A DNA stretch of 64,000 nt, taken from Rubrivivax gelatinosus IL144 (GTDB lineage Bacteria; Pseudomonadota; Gammaproteobacteria; Burkholderiales; Burkholderiaceae_C). Positions 54,514 to 60,902 of the stretch are shown one piece after another (the stretch's first letter is position 1; every line of letters begins with the position of its first letter). Under the pieces are notes generated by a model that did not search any database, had not been told where the DNA came from, and saw nothing but the letters and a program-made list of their open reading frames with translations. The stretch lies in assembly GCF_000284255.1 (NCBI RefSeq), contig NC_017075.1:2542001-2606000 (forward strand), read 5' to 3'. The position numbers and the translations under genes were made by a program.

Positions 54514-54729
54514 ATGCCACTCTACGAATACGCCTGCCAGGAATGCGGCCAGCACTTCGAGGCGCTGGTTCGCTCGGACACCATTCCCGAATGTCCGCAC
54601 TGCCATTCCACGACGCTGGAAAAGCAGCTGTCGGTATTTGCCACCGGAAAGTCGGCCCCCGAAGCGCCGCCGAGCCCCTGCGCCGGCTGCGGCCGCGCCG
54701 GCGGCCCCGGCTCCTGCGCGTTCGGCTGA
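54514..54729 (+). CDS. FmdB-family zinc-ribbon protein
   Basis: A 71-aa small protein. MPLYEYACQECGQHFE...CPHCHS is the FmdB/CxxC-CxxC regulatory zinc ribbon, followed by a short tail with another CAGCG motif. Function is undefined in most bacteria. ATG 54514 gives the family start. Confidence 0.9.
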   Translation: MPLYEYACQECGQHFEALVRSDTIPECPHCHSTTLEKQLSVFATGKSAPEAPPSPCAGCGRAGGPGSCAFG

Positions 54730-54941
54730 TCGCCTGACGCTCCTCCAGCCGGCCGCCACGCCGGCTGCCGCGCGCCACCTCGGCGCGCGTTGCCCGCCCT
54801 GCAGCGCAGGTGCCGGGCTCTCGCCGCGGCTCTAGCGCCGGGAGACACCCTTCGATCTCCTTCCGAGCCTCCGGCGGCGCAAAGCCCCGCCGGGCTAGCC
54901 TGCGCCCGTCCGTGCGCGTCTGCACACGTTCGCCCCACGCC
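54730..54941. other. Hairpin-rich non-coding stretch
   Basis: No gene is supported. It contains CAGCCGGC-6 nt-GCCGGCTG (54746-54767) and GCGCGCC-5 nt-GGCGCGC (54770-54788), probably closing the fmdB transcript. No T-tract follows. The rest shows nothing clear. Confidence 0.5.
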
Positions 54942-54961
54942 ACCTGCAAAGGTTTGTAGGT
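54942..54961. promoter_or_regulatory. lux-box-like dyad
   Basis: ACCTGCAAAGGTTTGTAGGT has dyad symmetry at 16 of 20 positions. It shares the ACCTG...AGGT ends and 20-bp length with the classical lux box. A -10-like TGGAAT (54983-54988) lies where a class II LuxR-activated promoter would have it (centre near -42). A LuxR-type gene lies 350 bp away. Confidence 0.55.
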
Positions 54962-55035
54962 CTCAAAACGGCGCTCGCCTGATGGAATTCGCTTCAACGA
55001 ATTCTCCGCCAATTCGGCGGCTAATGGAGGCGATT

Positions 55036-55089
55036 ATGTGGGACATCATTGCAGAACTCTTCGGCTTTCCGCGTACCGGCGGCCTTTGA
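55036..55089 (+). CDS. Micro-ORF, 17 aa, unknown
   Basis: ATG 55036 is preceded by GGAGG (55026-55030) at a 5-nt spacing, one of the best ribosome sites in this part of the window. It encodes MWDIIAELFGFPRTGGL, with an amphipathic N-terminal half. Longer frames from ATG 55024 or 54982 are in phase but lack a ribosome site. A 9-codon frame (MTEQIPAEP) starts directly at the stop. No family recognised. Confidence 0.45.
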   Translation: MWDIIAELFGFPRTGGL

Positions 55090-55247
55090 ATGACTGAACA
55101 AATTCCGGCGGAACCGTGAAGTCCTTCGATCTTCGCTCCGCTGGAATTCGACGCAGACGCGTCATGGTTTCTGCGCCCGGCAAGTGCTGGTGATCACGAC
55201 CCGGGCCTTCGATGCGGGAGCGTTCGTCCCTCCAGCGCACTCGCATC

Positions 55248-55281
55248 AGGCGTCGCCCCCGGTGGGCGACGCCTCTTTTTT
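55248..55281 (+). terminator. Intrinsic terminator of the structured transcript
   Basis: A perfect 11-bp stem AGGCGTCGCCC / GGGCGACGCCT with a 5-nt loop is followed by CTTTTTT on the plus strand. On the minus strand no T-tract follows, so it does not serve luxR. Confidence 0.9.
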
Positions 55282-55316
55282 CATCCGGAGGGCGGCCTGT
55301 CGGCCCCGCAGCGGCG

Positions 55317-56033
55317 TCAGAGCAGGCCGAGTTCCATCGCCTTCAGCACGGCGCTGTGCTTGCTGGAGACCTCGAGCTTTGTCATCGCGTTGCGCAGGTG
55401 GAAGACGACCGTGTGTTCGCTCATGGACAGGATCTGGCCGATCGCCCAGGCAGACTTGCCTTCGCGCGTCCAGAGCAGCACCTCGCGCTCCCGCGGCGTG
55501 AGCTTGGGCACGCCCGACGTGCCGTAGGCGGAACGCGGAAGCATCACGCGAGCGGCGGTCTCCTGCGCGTGCACGGCCAGCAGTTGCAGGTCAGCCATCA
55601 GCCGCGTCAGGTCGCGATCGTCGGCTGGCAGCGGCTGGTCGCGGTCGACGCCGAACAGGAACTGCCGGCCACCGGGCATGTGCAGCGACATCGAGATGCC
55701 GGTGCGAAAACCGTGGAAGGCCTGGGTCTCCCACAGGTCGCCGGCACCGGCGTGCACGTAGGTCTCCTGGTCGTAGATGAACGGCAGGCTGGCGGTCAGC
55801 AGGCGCTGCAGGACGGGGTCGCGACGCGAGTCAGCCTCGTCCATCGACGCCTCCTGGAAGCTGCGCGGAAGGTTGCCGATGCGCGCCACCAGCGAAGGCT
55901 GCGACGGGCGCTTGACCATCAGCACGGCCTGGACGATCGGGAACTCGAGGTTCTGGGCAAAACGCACGAGGCGGGATTCGAACGTCGCACGATCGCCGGC
56001 GGTGCCAATGTCCAGGTAATCCTGGTATTTCAT
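55317..56033 (-). CDS. LuxR-type regulator with non-canonical ligand pocket
   Basis: A 238-aa quorum-sensing-type regulator: N-terminal autoinducer-binding domain (about 15-160) and C-terminal LuxR HTH (KLTPREREVLLWTREGKS...HTVVFHLRNAMTKL). Aligning on the invariant DP pair (D72, P73), the AHL-pocket residues W57, Y61 and W85 of TraR correspond to F59, S63 and Y87; D70, P71 and G113 are kept. The ligand may therefore not be a typical acyl-homoserine lactone. ATG 56033 is chosen; upstream codons are not gene-like. No luxI-type synthase is in the window. Confidence 0.88.
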   Translation of the reverse strand: MKYQDYLDIGTAGDRATFESRLVRFAQNLEFPIVQAVLMVKRPSQPSLVARIGNLPRSFQEASMDEADSRRDPVLQRLLTASLPFIYDQETYVHAGAGDLWETQAFHGFRTGISMSLHMPGGRQFLFGVDRDQPLPADDRDLTRLMADLQLLAVHAQETAARVMLPRSAYGTSGVPKLTPREREVLLWTREGKSAWAIGQILSMSEHTVVFHLRNAMTKLEVSSKHSAVLKAMELGLL

Positions 56034-56109
56034 CGCGTTGACCAACAAGCCGGAGTCCTCGCCTATACGGGTTCGGGCACCGGCGAACTCCTTCGCGGAC
56101 GGTGATGTA

Positions 56110-56568
56110 ATGGGCTCGGTTTGCGTTGAACCCTGGATGATCCGGTTGTGGCCGGTTCGCGAATGGTACATGCCTGAGGACCCAGCCGAATGGCCGGCGT
56201 GGTGGCACATGGGCACACGCGTCGAACCGCCGTGCGAAAAGGCGGCTCACTGGAGCGGCGACACCGTCTGGGCGGCCACGGTCGACGGCGTCGAAGTCGC
56301 CGCGAGCTGGGCCTGGACCGAGGTGCGCCCGGGGGTGGTGGTGCTGAGCGATCCGAACGGGATCGCGTCGAACCTGCGTTGCCGCGGCGCATCGGCGCCC
56401 GAGGACGAGCGGCTGGCGGCCATCGTCGCGCTCAACCGGCTGACGCATGAACTCCCGTGGCGCGAGACCGTCTGCAGCATCCTGCGCATGCTGCGGCGCC
56501 ACGCCGGGCTCGGCACGCCCGCCACGCCGCGGGTGCGGCGCACCAGGACGCCGTCGATGCCGTGCTGA
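56110..56568 (+). CDS. Unknown Trp-rich protein divergent from luxR
   Basis: A predicted protein of about 152 aa (143 if ATG 56137 is used). It has about ten Trp, with a dense stretch PEDPAEWPAWWHMG, no signal peptide or membrane helix, and no family I recognise. It lacks the R, F, W and E/D pattern of LuxI synthases. TGTAAT (56106-56111) resembles a -10 and would favour the start at 56137. Codon use is less GC3-rich than neighbours. Its head-to-head position suggests a link to the LuxR-type regulator. Confidence 0.55.
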   Translation: MGSVCVEPWMIRLWPVREWYMPEDPAEWPAWWHMGTRVEPPCEKAAHWSGDTVWAATVDGVEVAASWAWTEVRPGVVVLSDPNGIASNLRCRGASAPEDERLAAIVALNRLTHELPWRETVCSILRMLRRHAGLGTPATPRVRRTRTPSMPC

Positions 56569-56569
56569 A

Positions 56570-56586
56570 AGGCGCCGAAGGCGCCT
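56570..56586. terminator. Weak bidirectional hairpin
   Basis: AGGCGCC-GAA-GGCGCCT between two convergent genes; followed by TTTC only on the minus strand. Confidence 0.45.
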
Positions 56587-56604
56587 GCAGGGCCCGGTGA
56601 ATGC

Positions 56605-56859
56605 TCAGCAACGCTCGGATTTGGCCAGGCGGCCCCGGCGGCGCGCCCAGGCCAGCATCAACACCTGCACCCAGAGCGCCGATCGCCCCATCGGCTCGGC
56701 GCGCGGCGGGCGCTCGTAGCGCAGCCCGATCGCCACGCGCCCGGTCCACCAGACCTCACGGTTCGTGCCCGGCAGCAGCACCGGCCCCACGTGACCGGCC
56801 GGCAGGAAGATCGGCGGAGCGCTGGCGTGATGTCGGATCGGGTTCGATCGCTCGTCCAT
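56605..56859 (-). CDS. Small hypothetical protein (84 aa)
   Basis: ATG 56859 begins an 84-aa protein with a coherent middle section (GTNREVWWTGRVAIGLRYERPP) and a basic C-terminus (LMLAWARRRGRLAKSERC). No domain or motif is recognised. A longer frame to 56925 is possible. It follows the TAXI-type gene on the same strand with an 86-bp gap. Confidence 0.5.
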   Translation of the reverse strand: MDERSNPIRHHASAPPIFLPAGHVGPVLLPGTNREVWWTGRVAIGLRYERPPRAEPMGRSALWVQVLMLAWARRRGRLAKSERC

Positions 56860-56945
56860 GGCGGCCTCGAAGCAGTGCGATGGCGGGTCCGGCATGGCGG
56901 AACGGCCGGGCCGTCCCATGGGCAATCGCGGTGCCCGGCTCGTGC

Positions 56946-58340
56946 TCAGCGATCGGCCGGTTCGGCGCAGGCCGCGGCTCGGGCGAGCAGACGCTTGCGC
57001 ACCAGCTGCACGTGGCTTCGCAGGTCGTAGAGCTCGCCGGTGTAGGCCAGCGGCAGACCGATGCGCGCGATCTGGGCGTCGATGCGGTCGAGTTCGGCGT
57101 GCAGCCGGCCGAACTCGGCGTCGGGCCGTTCGATCGCCTGTTCGAGTTCACGCAGGTTGGCATACCAGCGGTACACCCGGGACCGAAAGCGCATCGTCAG
57201 CAGCGGCGGCAGCACGCGCGACAAGGGGATCAGCGCCGCCAGCAACGGCAGCAGCACGATCCACATCCGGTCGACGAAGTTCGCCAGCCAGAACGGCAGG
57301 TAGCGCTGCAGCCAGGGAGGGCCGTTGCGGGCGTAGCGGTCGGCTTCAGGCGACAAGGGCCATTCGGCGCTGACCGCCTGCGGGAAGTCGCCGGGCGAGT
57401 GCAGCCAGCCGGCACCGCCGTGGGCCTGGCGCTCGGCCTGGACCAGCAACTGCACCAGCGCCGGGTGCAGGTCCTCGCGTGCGACCAGCGAAGCGTTGGT
57501 GGCGACGAGATGAAGGTCCGCCGGCGGTTCGTCGCGCGCCAGGTCGACGACGCCGCGAGGCAGCACCAGCGCATGCAGGAAGGGGAAGCGGCGCGCATAG
57601 GCCTGGGCCTGGTCGAAGTCGAGCAGGCGGATGCCCGGCGCGCGCAGCAGGTACTGCACGAGCGGCGCGTCAGCGGCCGAAACCATGGCCAGCGCGTCGG
57701 CACGGCCTTCGACGAGTTCGACGACGCCGAACACCGTCGGCCGGTTGTCCAGGTGCATCGCCGCCGGATCGACGCCGTTGGCCGCGACGAGCTGGCGCCA
57801 CAGCGGCGCGGTGCCGCCGCCGTCCGGGCCGATCTCGACTCGCCAGCCGCTCATCTGCGCGATCCGGCTCAGACCCTGCCGGCCGAAGGGACGGGCGCTC
57901 GCCTCGCGGTAGAAGACCCACAGCGGCTCGTGGGCGACGGTGCCCAGCGACATCAGCCCGTCGCCATCACCGGCGGCGCGCGGGTCCACGCCGCCCTGGA
58001 CGAAGCCCACCTGCACGCCCGAGGCCGGGTCGCGCAGCAGCCGCAGGTTGTCGTCCGAGCCGCGCGTCGCGACGATGCGCAGATCCACGCCGTGCGCCTT
58101 CAGCAGGGGCACGTAGCGGCGAGCGAACTCGTCGTATGCCCCCTGGGCCGGACCGCTGGCCATCACGATGCGGCGTTCGGGCGTCGGGTCCAGCCAGCGG
58201 TAGGCGAACCAGGCCGCCGCCACCGCGGCCAGCGCCAGCGAGAGCGAAGCCCAGGCCGAGAGCTGCAGCAGGGTGTCGCGCCAGCGAAGCGCGGCCGGGC
58301 GCACGGCGGGAGAGCGGGGCTTGTCGGAGTCGGAAGGCAC
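56946..58340 (-). CDS. TAXI-family (NMT1-like) solute-binding protein with membrane anchors
   Basis: A 464-aa protein. Membrane segment LSAWASLSLALAAVAAAWFAYRW at 25-47, then a periplasmic binding domain (RIVMASGPAQGAYDEFARRYVPLLKAHGVDLRIV...GSDDNLRLLRDP), a second hydrophobic segment (MWIVLLPLLAALIPLSRVLPPLL), and a cytoplasmic coiled tail. Typical TAXI proteins are soluble partners of TRAP transporters. This anchored form with no TRAP permease nearby may act as a sensor or a solute presenter (inference). Confidence 0.85.
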   Translation of the reverse strand: MPSDSDKPRSPAVRPAALRWRDTLLQLSAWASLSLALAAVAAAWFAYRWLDPTPERRIVMASGPAQGAYDEFARRYVPLLKAHGVDLRIVATRGSDDNLRLLRDPASGVQVGFVQGGVDPRAAGDGDGLMSLGTVAHEPLWVFYREASARPFGRQGLSRIAQMSGWRVEIGPDGGGTAPLWRQLVAANGVDPAAMHLDNRPTVFGVVELVEGRADALAMVSAADAPLVQYLLRAPGIRLLDFDQAQAYARRFPFLHALVLPRGVVDLARDEPPADLHLVATNASLVAREDLHPALVQLLVQAERQAHGGAGWLHSPGDFPQAVSAEWPLSPEADRYARNGPPWLQRYLPFWLANFVDRMWIVLLPLLAALIPLSRVLPPLLTMRFRSRVYRWYANLRELEQAIERPDAEFGRLHAELDRIDAQIARIGLPLAYTGELYDLRSHVQLVRKRLLARAAACAEPADR

Positions 58341-58504
58341 GACGGCGACGATAGCGGAGCCGATGGTTTTGCCGAAGCGGGCGAATCCCGTCCGACGGCA
58401 TCACATTCCGTGTGCCGGGACGTGCCGCGCCTGCCTCTCAGGGAAAGTGATAAGTGTTTGCTTCAACCCCATGCCGGCTCGGCATTCCTGATTAGGATTG
58501 GGAC

Positions 58505-59530
58505 ATGACGGAACGCAGCACCGGACCTGCGCCCGCATTGGAGCCGTCACCGCAGAGACAGGCCCGCCGCCTGATATCGGCTCTGTGGCAAGGCGCCCAA
58601 CGCGCGGCAAACTGGCTCGAAGGCCCAGCCGACCGCCTTGCGCGCGCCTGGTATCAGCTTCGCAGCAATGCGTCGCGCCGGCGCACCGCGGTGATCCCGC
58701 TGCCGATGGGCGTCTCGGCGTTCGCGGGCGGCCCCCTGGCCCTGACACCTTGCACTTCGCCGGCGATGCCGATGGCGGTCCGGCTCGGCGCGCCGTCGGC
58801 CGTCGGCCGCAGCCAGGCCGACGTGATGCGTTTGATCGAGTCGGTGCTGCTGCCCGGGCTGGTCGCCTGGCACCAGTCCTTGCCGGCCTGCGTCGACGAA
58901 CGTCGCGCGGTCGAACTCGCGCGGCGCCTGATCGGCCCCACCGGCGCCGGCGTGCGCGAACTGCTGTGCGAGCACTACGCCGGCCACGGCTCGCTGCACC
59001 GGCTGTTCACCGACCTCGTCGAACCGGCGGCACGCCGCCTGGGCGACCGCTGGGCGGCCGACGACTGCAGCGAGGCCGACGTCACCATCGGCCTGTGCCG
59101 GCTGCTGTCCGAACTGCGCCAGATCGACGGCGCGGGCACGCGTGTCGCCGGCCATGCCGGCCGTGCCGCGCTGGTCGTGCCGCTGCCCGGTGAACCGCAC
59201 ATGCTGGGCGCGGCCCTCGATGCCGAGTCGCTGTGGCAGGCCGGCTGGCTGCCGCAGTCCGAGTACCCCGAGACCGACGCCGCACTGCAGTCGCTGGTGG
59301 CGGCGCGGCACTACGACGTGCTCTGCGTGTCGCTGAGTCCGTCGTTCCGGCGCTCGCACCGCCTCGACCGGCTGGCACAGGCCATCGCCCGCGCCCGCGC
59401 GGTGTCGCAGAACCCGAACCTGGTGGTGGTGGTCAGCGGCCGCGCGTTCCACGAGGATCGCAGCGCGGCACGCCGCGTCGGCGCCGACGGCCGCAGCCGC
59501 TGGGCCTCGCGTTTCGAGCTGCTGCACTGA
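58505..59530 (+). CDS. AerR/PpaA-like protein with cobalamin-binding-type domain
   Basis: A 341-aa protein. The helical segment LVEPAARRLGDRWAADDCSEADVTIGLCRLLSEL matches the four-helix part found in AerR/PpaA-like proteins. The C-terminal Rossmann part (about 215-335) has GEPHMLGAALDAESLWQAGWLPQ, with H232 at the position of the B12-coordinating or heme-linked His, and VLCVSLSPS. In purple bacteria such proteins antagonise the photosynthesis repressor CrtJ/PpsR in response to light or redox. No photosynthesis gene is in the window. The N-terminal 100 aa are unassigned. Confidence 0.75.
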   Translation: MTERSTGPAPALEPSPQRQARRLISALWQGAQRAANWLEGPADRLARAWYQLRSNASRRRTAVIPLPMGVSAFAGGPLALTPCTSPAMPMAVRLGAPSAVGRSQADVMRLIESVLLPGLVAWHQSLPACVDERRAVELARRLIGPTGAGVRELLCEHYAGHGSLHRLFTDLVEPAARRLGDRWAADDCSEADVTIGLCRLLSELRQIDGAGTRVAGHAGRAALVVPLPGEPHMLGAALDAESLWQAGWLPQSEYPETDAALQSLVAARHYDVLCVSLSPSFRRSHRLDRLAQAIARARAVSQNPNLVVVVSGRAFHEDRSAARRVGADGRSRWASRFELLH

Positions 59531-59548
59531 CGCCCGGCGGGCGTCGCC

Positions 59549-59923
59549 TCAGGCGCAGCGGTCGACCGTCGCGTCGGGCAGGTCGGCGAGCGGCCGCCAG
59601 CCCAGTTCCTTGGCCTTCACCAGCGCCGCGGCGGGCACGTCGACGACGAGGATGCGCCCGTCGGACATGCCGCACATCGCGGCACGGATGCGGCCGTCGT
59701 GGCCGCAGCGCGGCGCGCTCGCTTCGACGCCTGCCGCCGCGAGCCGCGCCAGGGCGGCAGGCATCGGGTCGGTGGCTGCCGGTTCGCACTGGCGCGTGCC
59801 GGCCGAGGTGTAGACGCTCACGCGAGCCTCGGCCGACGCGGCGGCGCAGCCGCCCAGCGGCACGGCGAGCGCGAACAGCGCGGCAAAACAGAACCGGGAC
59901 AGGCCCGTCAGTGGCGTGCTCAT
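59549..59923 (-). CDS. Small Cys-containing lipoprotein, unknown
   Basis: A 124-aa protein with lipobox LGGC (C26) after a hydrophobic stretch. Four further Cys in the mature part could form disulfides. A VYTSAGTRQCEP opening and a C-terminal DATVDRC tail are visible. No family recognised. Possibly in one unit with the two genes upstream on the minus strand. Confidence 0.6.
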   Translation of the reverse strand: MSTPLTGLSRFCFAALFALAVPLGGCAAASAEARVSVYTSAGTRQCEPAATDPMPAALARLAAAGVEASAPRCGHDGRIRAAMCGMSDGRILVVDVPAAALVKAKELGWRPLADLPDATVDRCA

Positions 59924-59984
59924 CGTCTTGGCGCCCTCAAGGAGGTGGCCCGATGCTGAGCCGGCCCCGCGACCCGGTCAAGCC

Positions 59985-60368
59985 TCAGTGGCGCGAGAAC
60001 AGGTCGCGCAGCTTGCAGAGCACCAGCGACAGGTCCGGCCGCGTGTCCGGCAAGGCCTCGCCGGCGATCAGCTGTTCGAGCGCACGACGCGGATCGCGTT
60101 CGCCGGTGCGTACCACCTCGGCGCCCCAAGCGGCCATGTGGCGCACGAAGCCCTCGCCGGCGCTGCCGACGACGAGGATCTCGCAGCCGCGCAGCGGGTG
60201 CGGCCCGTCGTCCTTGAAATGGTGCGGCAGCTGCTCGCGGGCGAGTTCGACCGCCTGCGGTTCGGGCAGCGCGGCGCCGGCCTGGCAGTCGTAGACCCAC
60301 CAGTGACGGCACTGGCCGGCGTGGCCGGAGATCTGGCCCGATGGTTCGACAGCGACGGCGACGCGCAC
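59985..60368 (-). CDS. NifX/NafY-domain (dinitrogenase cofactor-type) protein
   Basis: A 127-aa protein with the NifX/NifB C-terminal fold (MRVAVAVEPSGQISGHAGQCRHWWVYD...CEILVVGSAGEGFVRHMAAWGAEVV). Start is GTG 60368. Such domains bind Fe-S or FeMo precursors, but many homologues occur outside nif clusters, as here. Eleven bases separate it from the upstream small gene. Confidence 0.8.
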   Translation of the reverse strand: MRVAVAVEPSGQISGHAGQCRHWWVYDCQAGAALPEPQAVELAREQLPHHFKDDGPHPLRGCEILVVGSAGEGFVRHMAAWGAEVVRTGERDPRRALEQLIAGEALPDTRPDLSLVLCKLRDLFSRH

Positions 60369-60379
60369 CGCGGCCCCGC

Positions 60380-60610
60380 TCAGTGCGCCTGGGGAGCCGA
60401 GGCCGGGGCCTGGGAGACCGTCGCCTGGGCGGCCTGGGGCGCCTGACCGGCGGCACCGCGCGCCGGATGGCCCGGGATGAAGGTCGAGGCGTCGATGCCG
60501 GCCGGCGTCGGACGCGTCTTGGACAGGGCAGGGTGGTAACCGAGGTCGGCGGCCTGGGCCGCGGCGATGGCCACGACGGAGGCGGCGAAGAGGAGCAGGG
60601 CGCGGTTCAT
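60380..60610 (-). CDS. Small secreted protein (76 aa), unknown
   Basis: Signal peptide MNRALLLFAASVVAIAAAQAA, then a short Pro/Ala/Gln-rich mature part (LGYHPALSKTRPTPAGIDASTFIPGHPA...). No family recognised. First gene of a minus-strand unit with the NifX-like gene; preceded by a good -10 and two dyads. Confidence 0.65.
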   Translation of the reverse strand: MNRALLLFAASVVAIAAAQAADLGYHPALSKTRPTPAGIDASTFIPGHPARGAAGQAPQAAQATVSQAPASAPQAH

Positions 60611-60625
60611 GGTGGTGGTCCGGTT

Positions 60626-60668
60626 AAGGGTTAACCCTTTATACCAGAGTCATGCTGCGCTGCAGCAT
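60626..60668 (-). promoter_or_regulatory. Promoter with two palindromes upstream of the small secreted protein
   Basis: On the minus strand TATAAA (60638-60643) is a strong -10; the -35 is poor. A perfect 14-bp palindrome AAGGGTTAACCCTT (60626-60639) covers the start site. A second dyad ATGCTGC-GCT-GCAGCAT (60652-60668) covers the -35 position. Both suggest protein binding. Confidence 0.5.
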
Positions 60669-60902
60669 CGCGTGACCAAGCCCCTTCGCGAGCTTCCTGC
60701 AGCGGCCGGCCCACGAGGCAACCCCGCGCGACACCGGGACGGGCGGGGCGAGGCGGCCGCCGCTGCACGATACTCGTCAGTCCACGCTGTCCCGTCCGCA
60801 GCTGCTGCAGGAGGCTCTCGATGCGTCTGTCCGTTCGTCGCGCCTTCGCCGGCGAGGTCCTTGCCCCGTGCGGCCCGTGCCGCGCCCCGGGGCGCTGACG
60901 CG

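Larger units (their letters stand above)
54985..55281 (+). ncRNA. Structured transcript candidate downstream of the lux-box-like site
   Basis: Stems found in order: GAATTCG-6 nt-CGAATTC (54985-55004), CCGCC-AATTC-GGCGG (55006-55020), a 12-bp stem AATTCCGGCGGA / TCCGCTGGAATT (55101-55112 with 55137-55148, one G-T), and the terminator at 55248. The first stem partly overlaps the presumed start site. Base composition is lower in GC than the flanks. It may be a small RNA, a small-peptide mRNA, or both. Confidence 0.5.

Noticed and set aside
55163..55192. Additional 9-codon frame after the micro-ORF
   Set aside because: No ribosome site and no supporting composition; frames this short occur by chance.
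56110..56568. Possible LuxI-type autoinducer synthase next to the LuxR gene
   Set aside because: The conserved Arg, Phe, Trp and acidic residues of LuxI proteins are absent; length and Trp content also differ.
59985..60368. Evidence of a nitrogen-fixation cluster from the NifX-like gene
   Set aside because: No other nif gene is present, and NifX-domain proteins occur widely outside nif regions.
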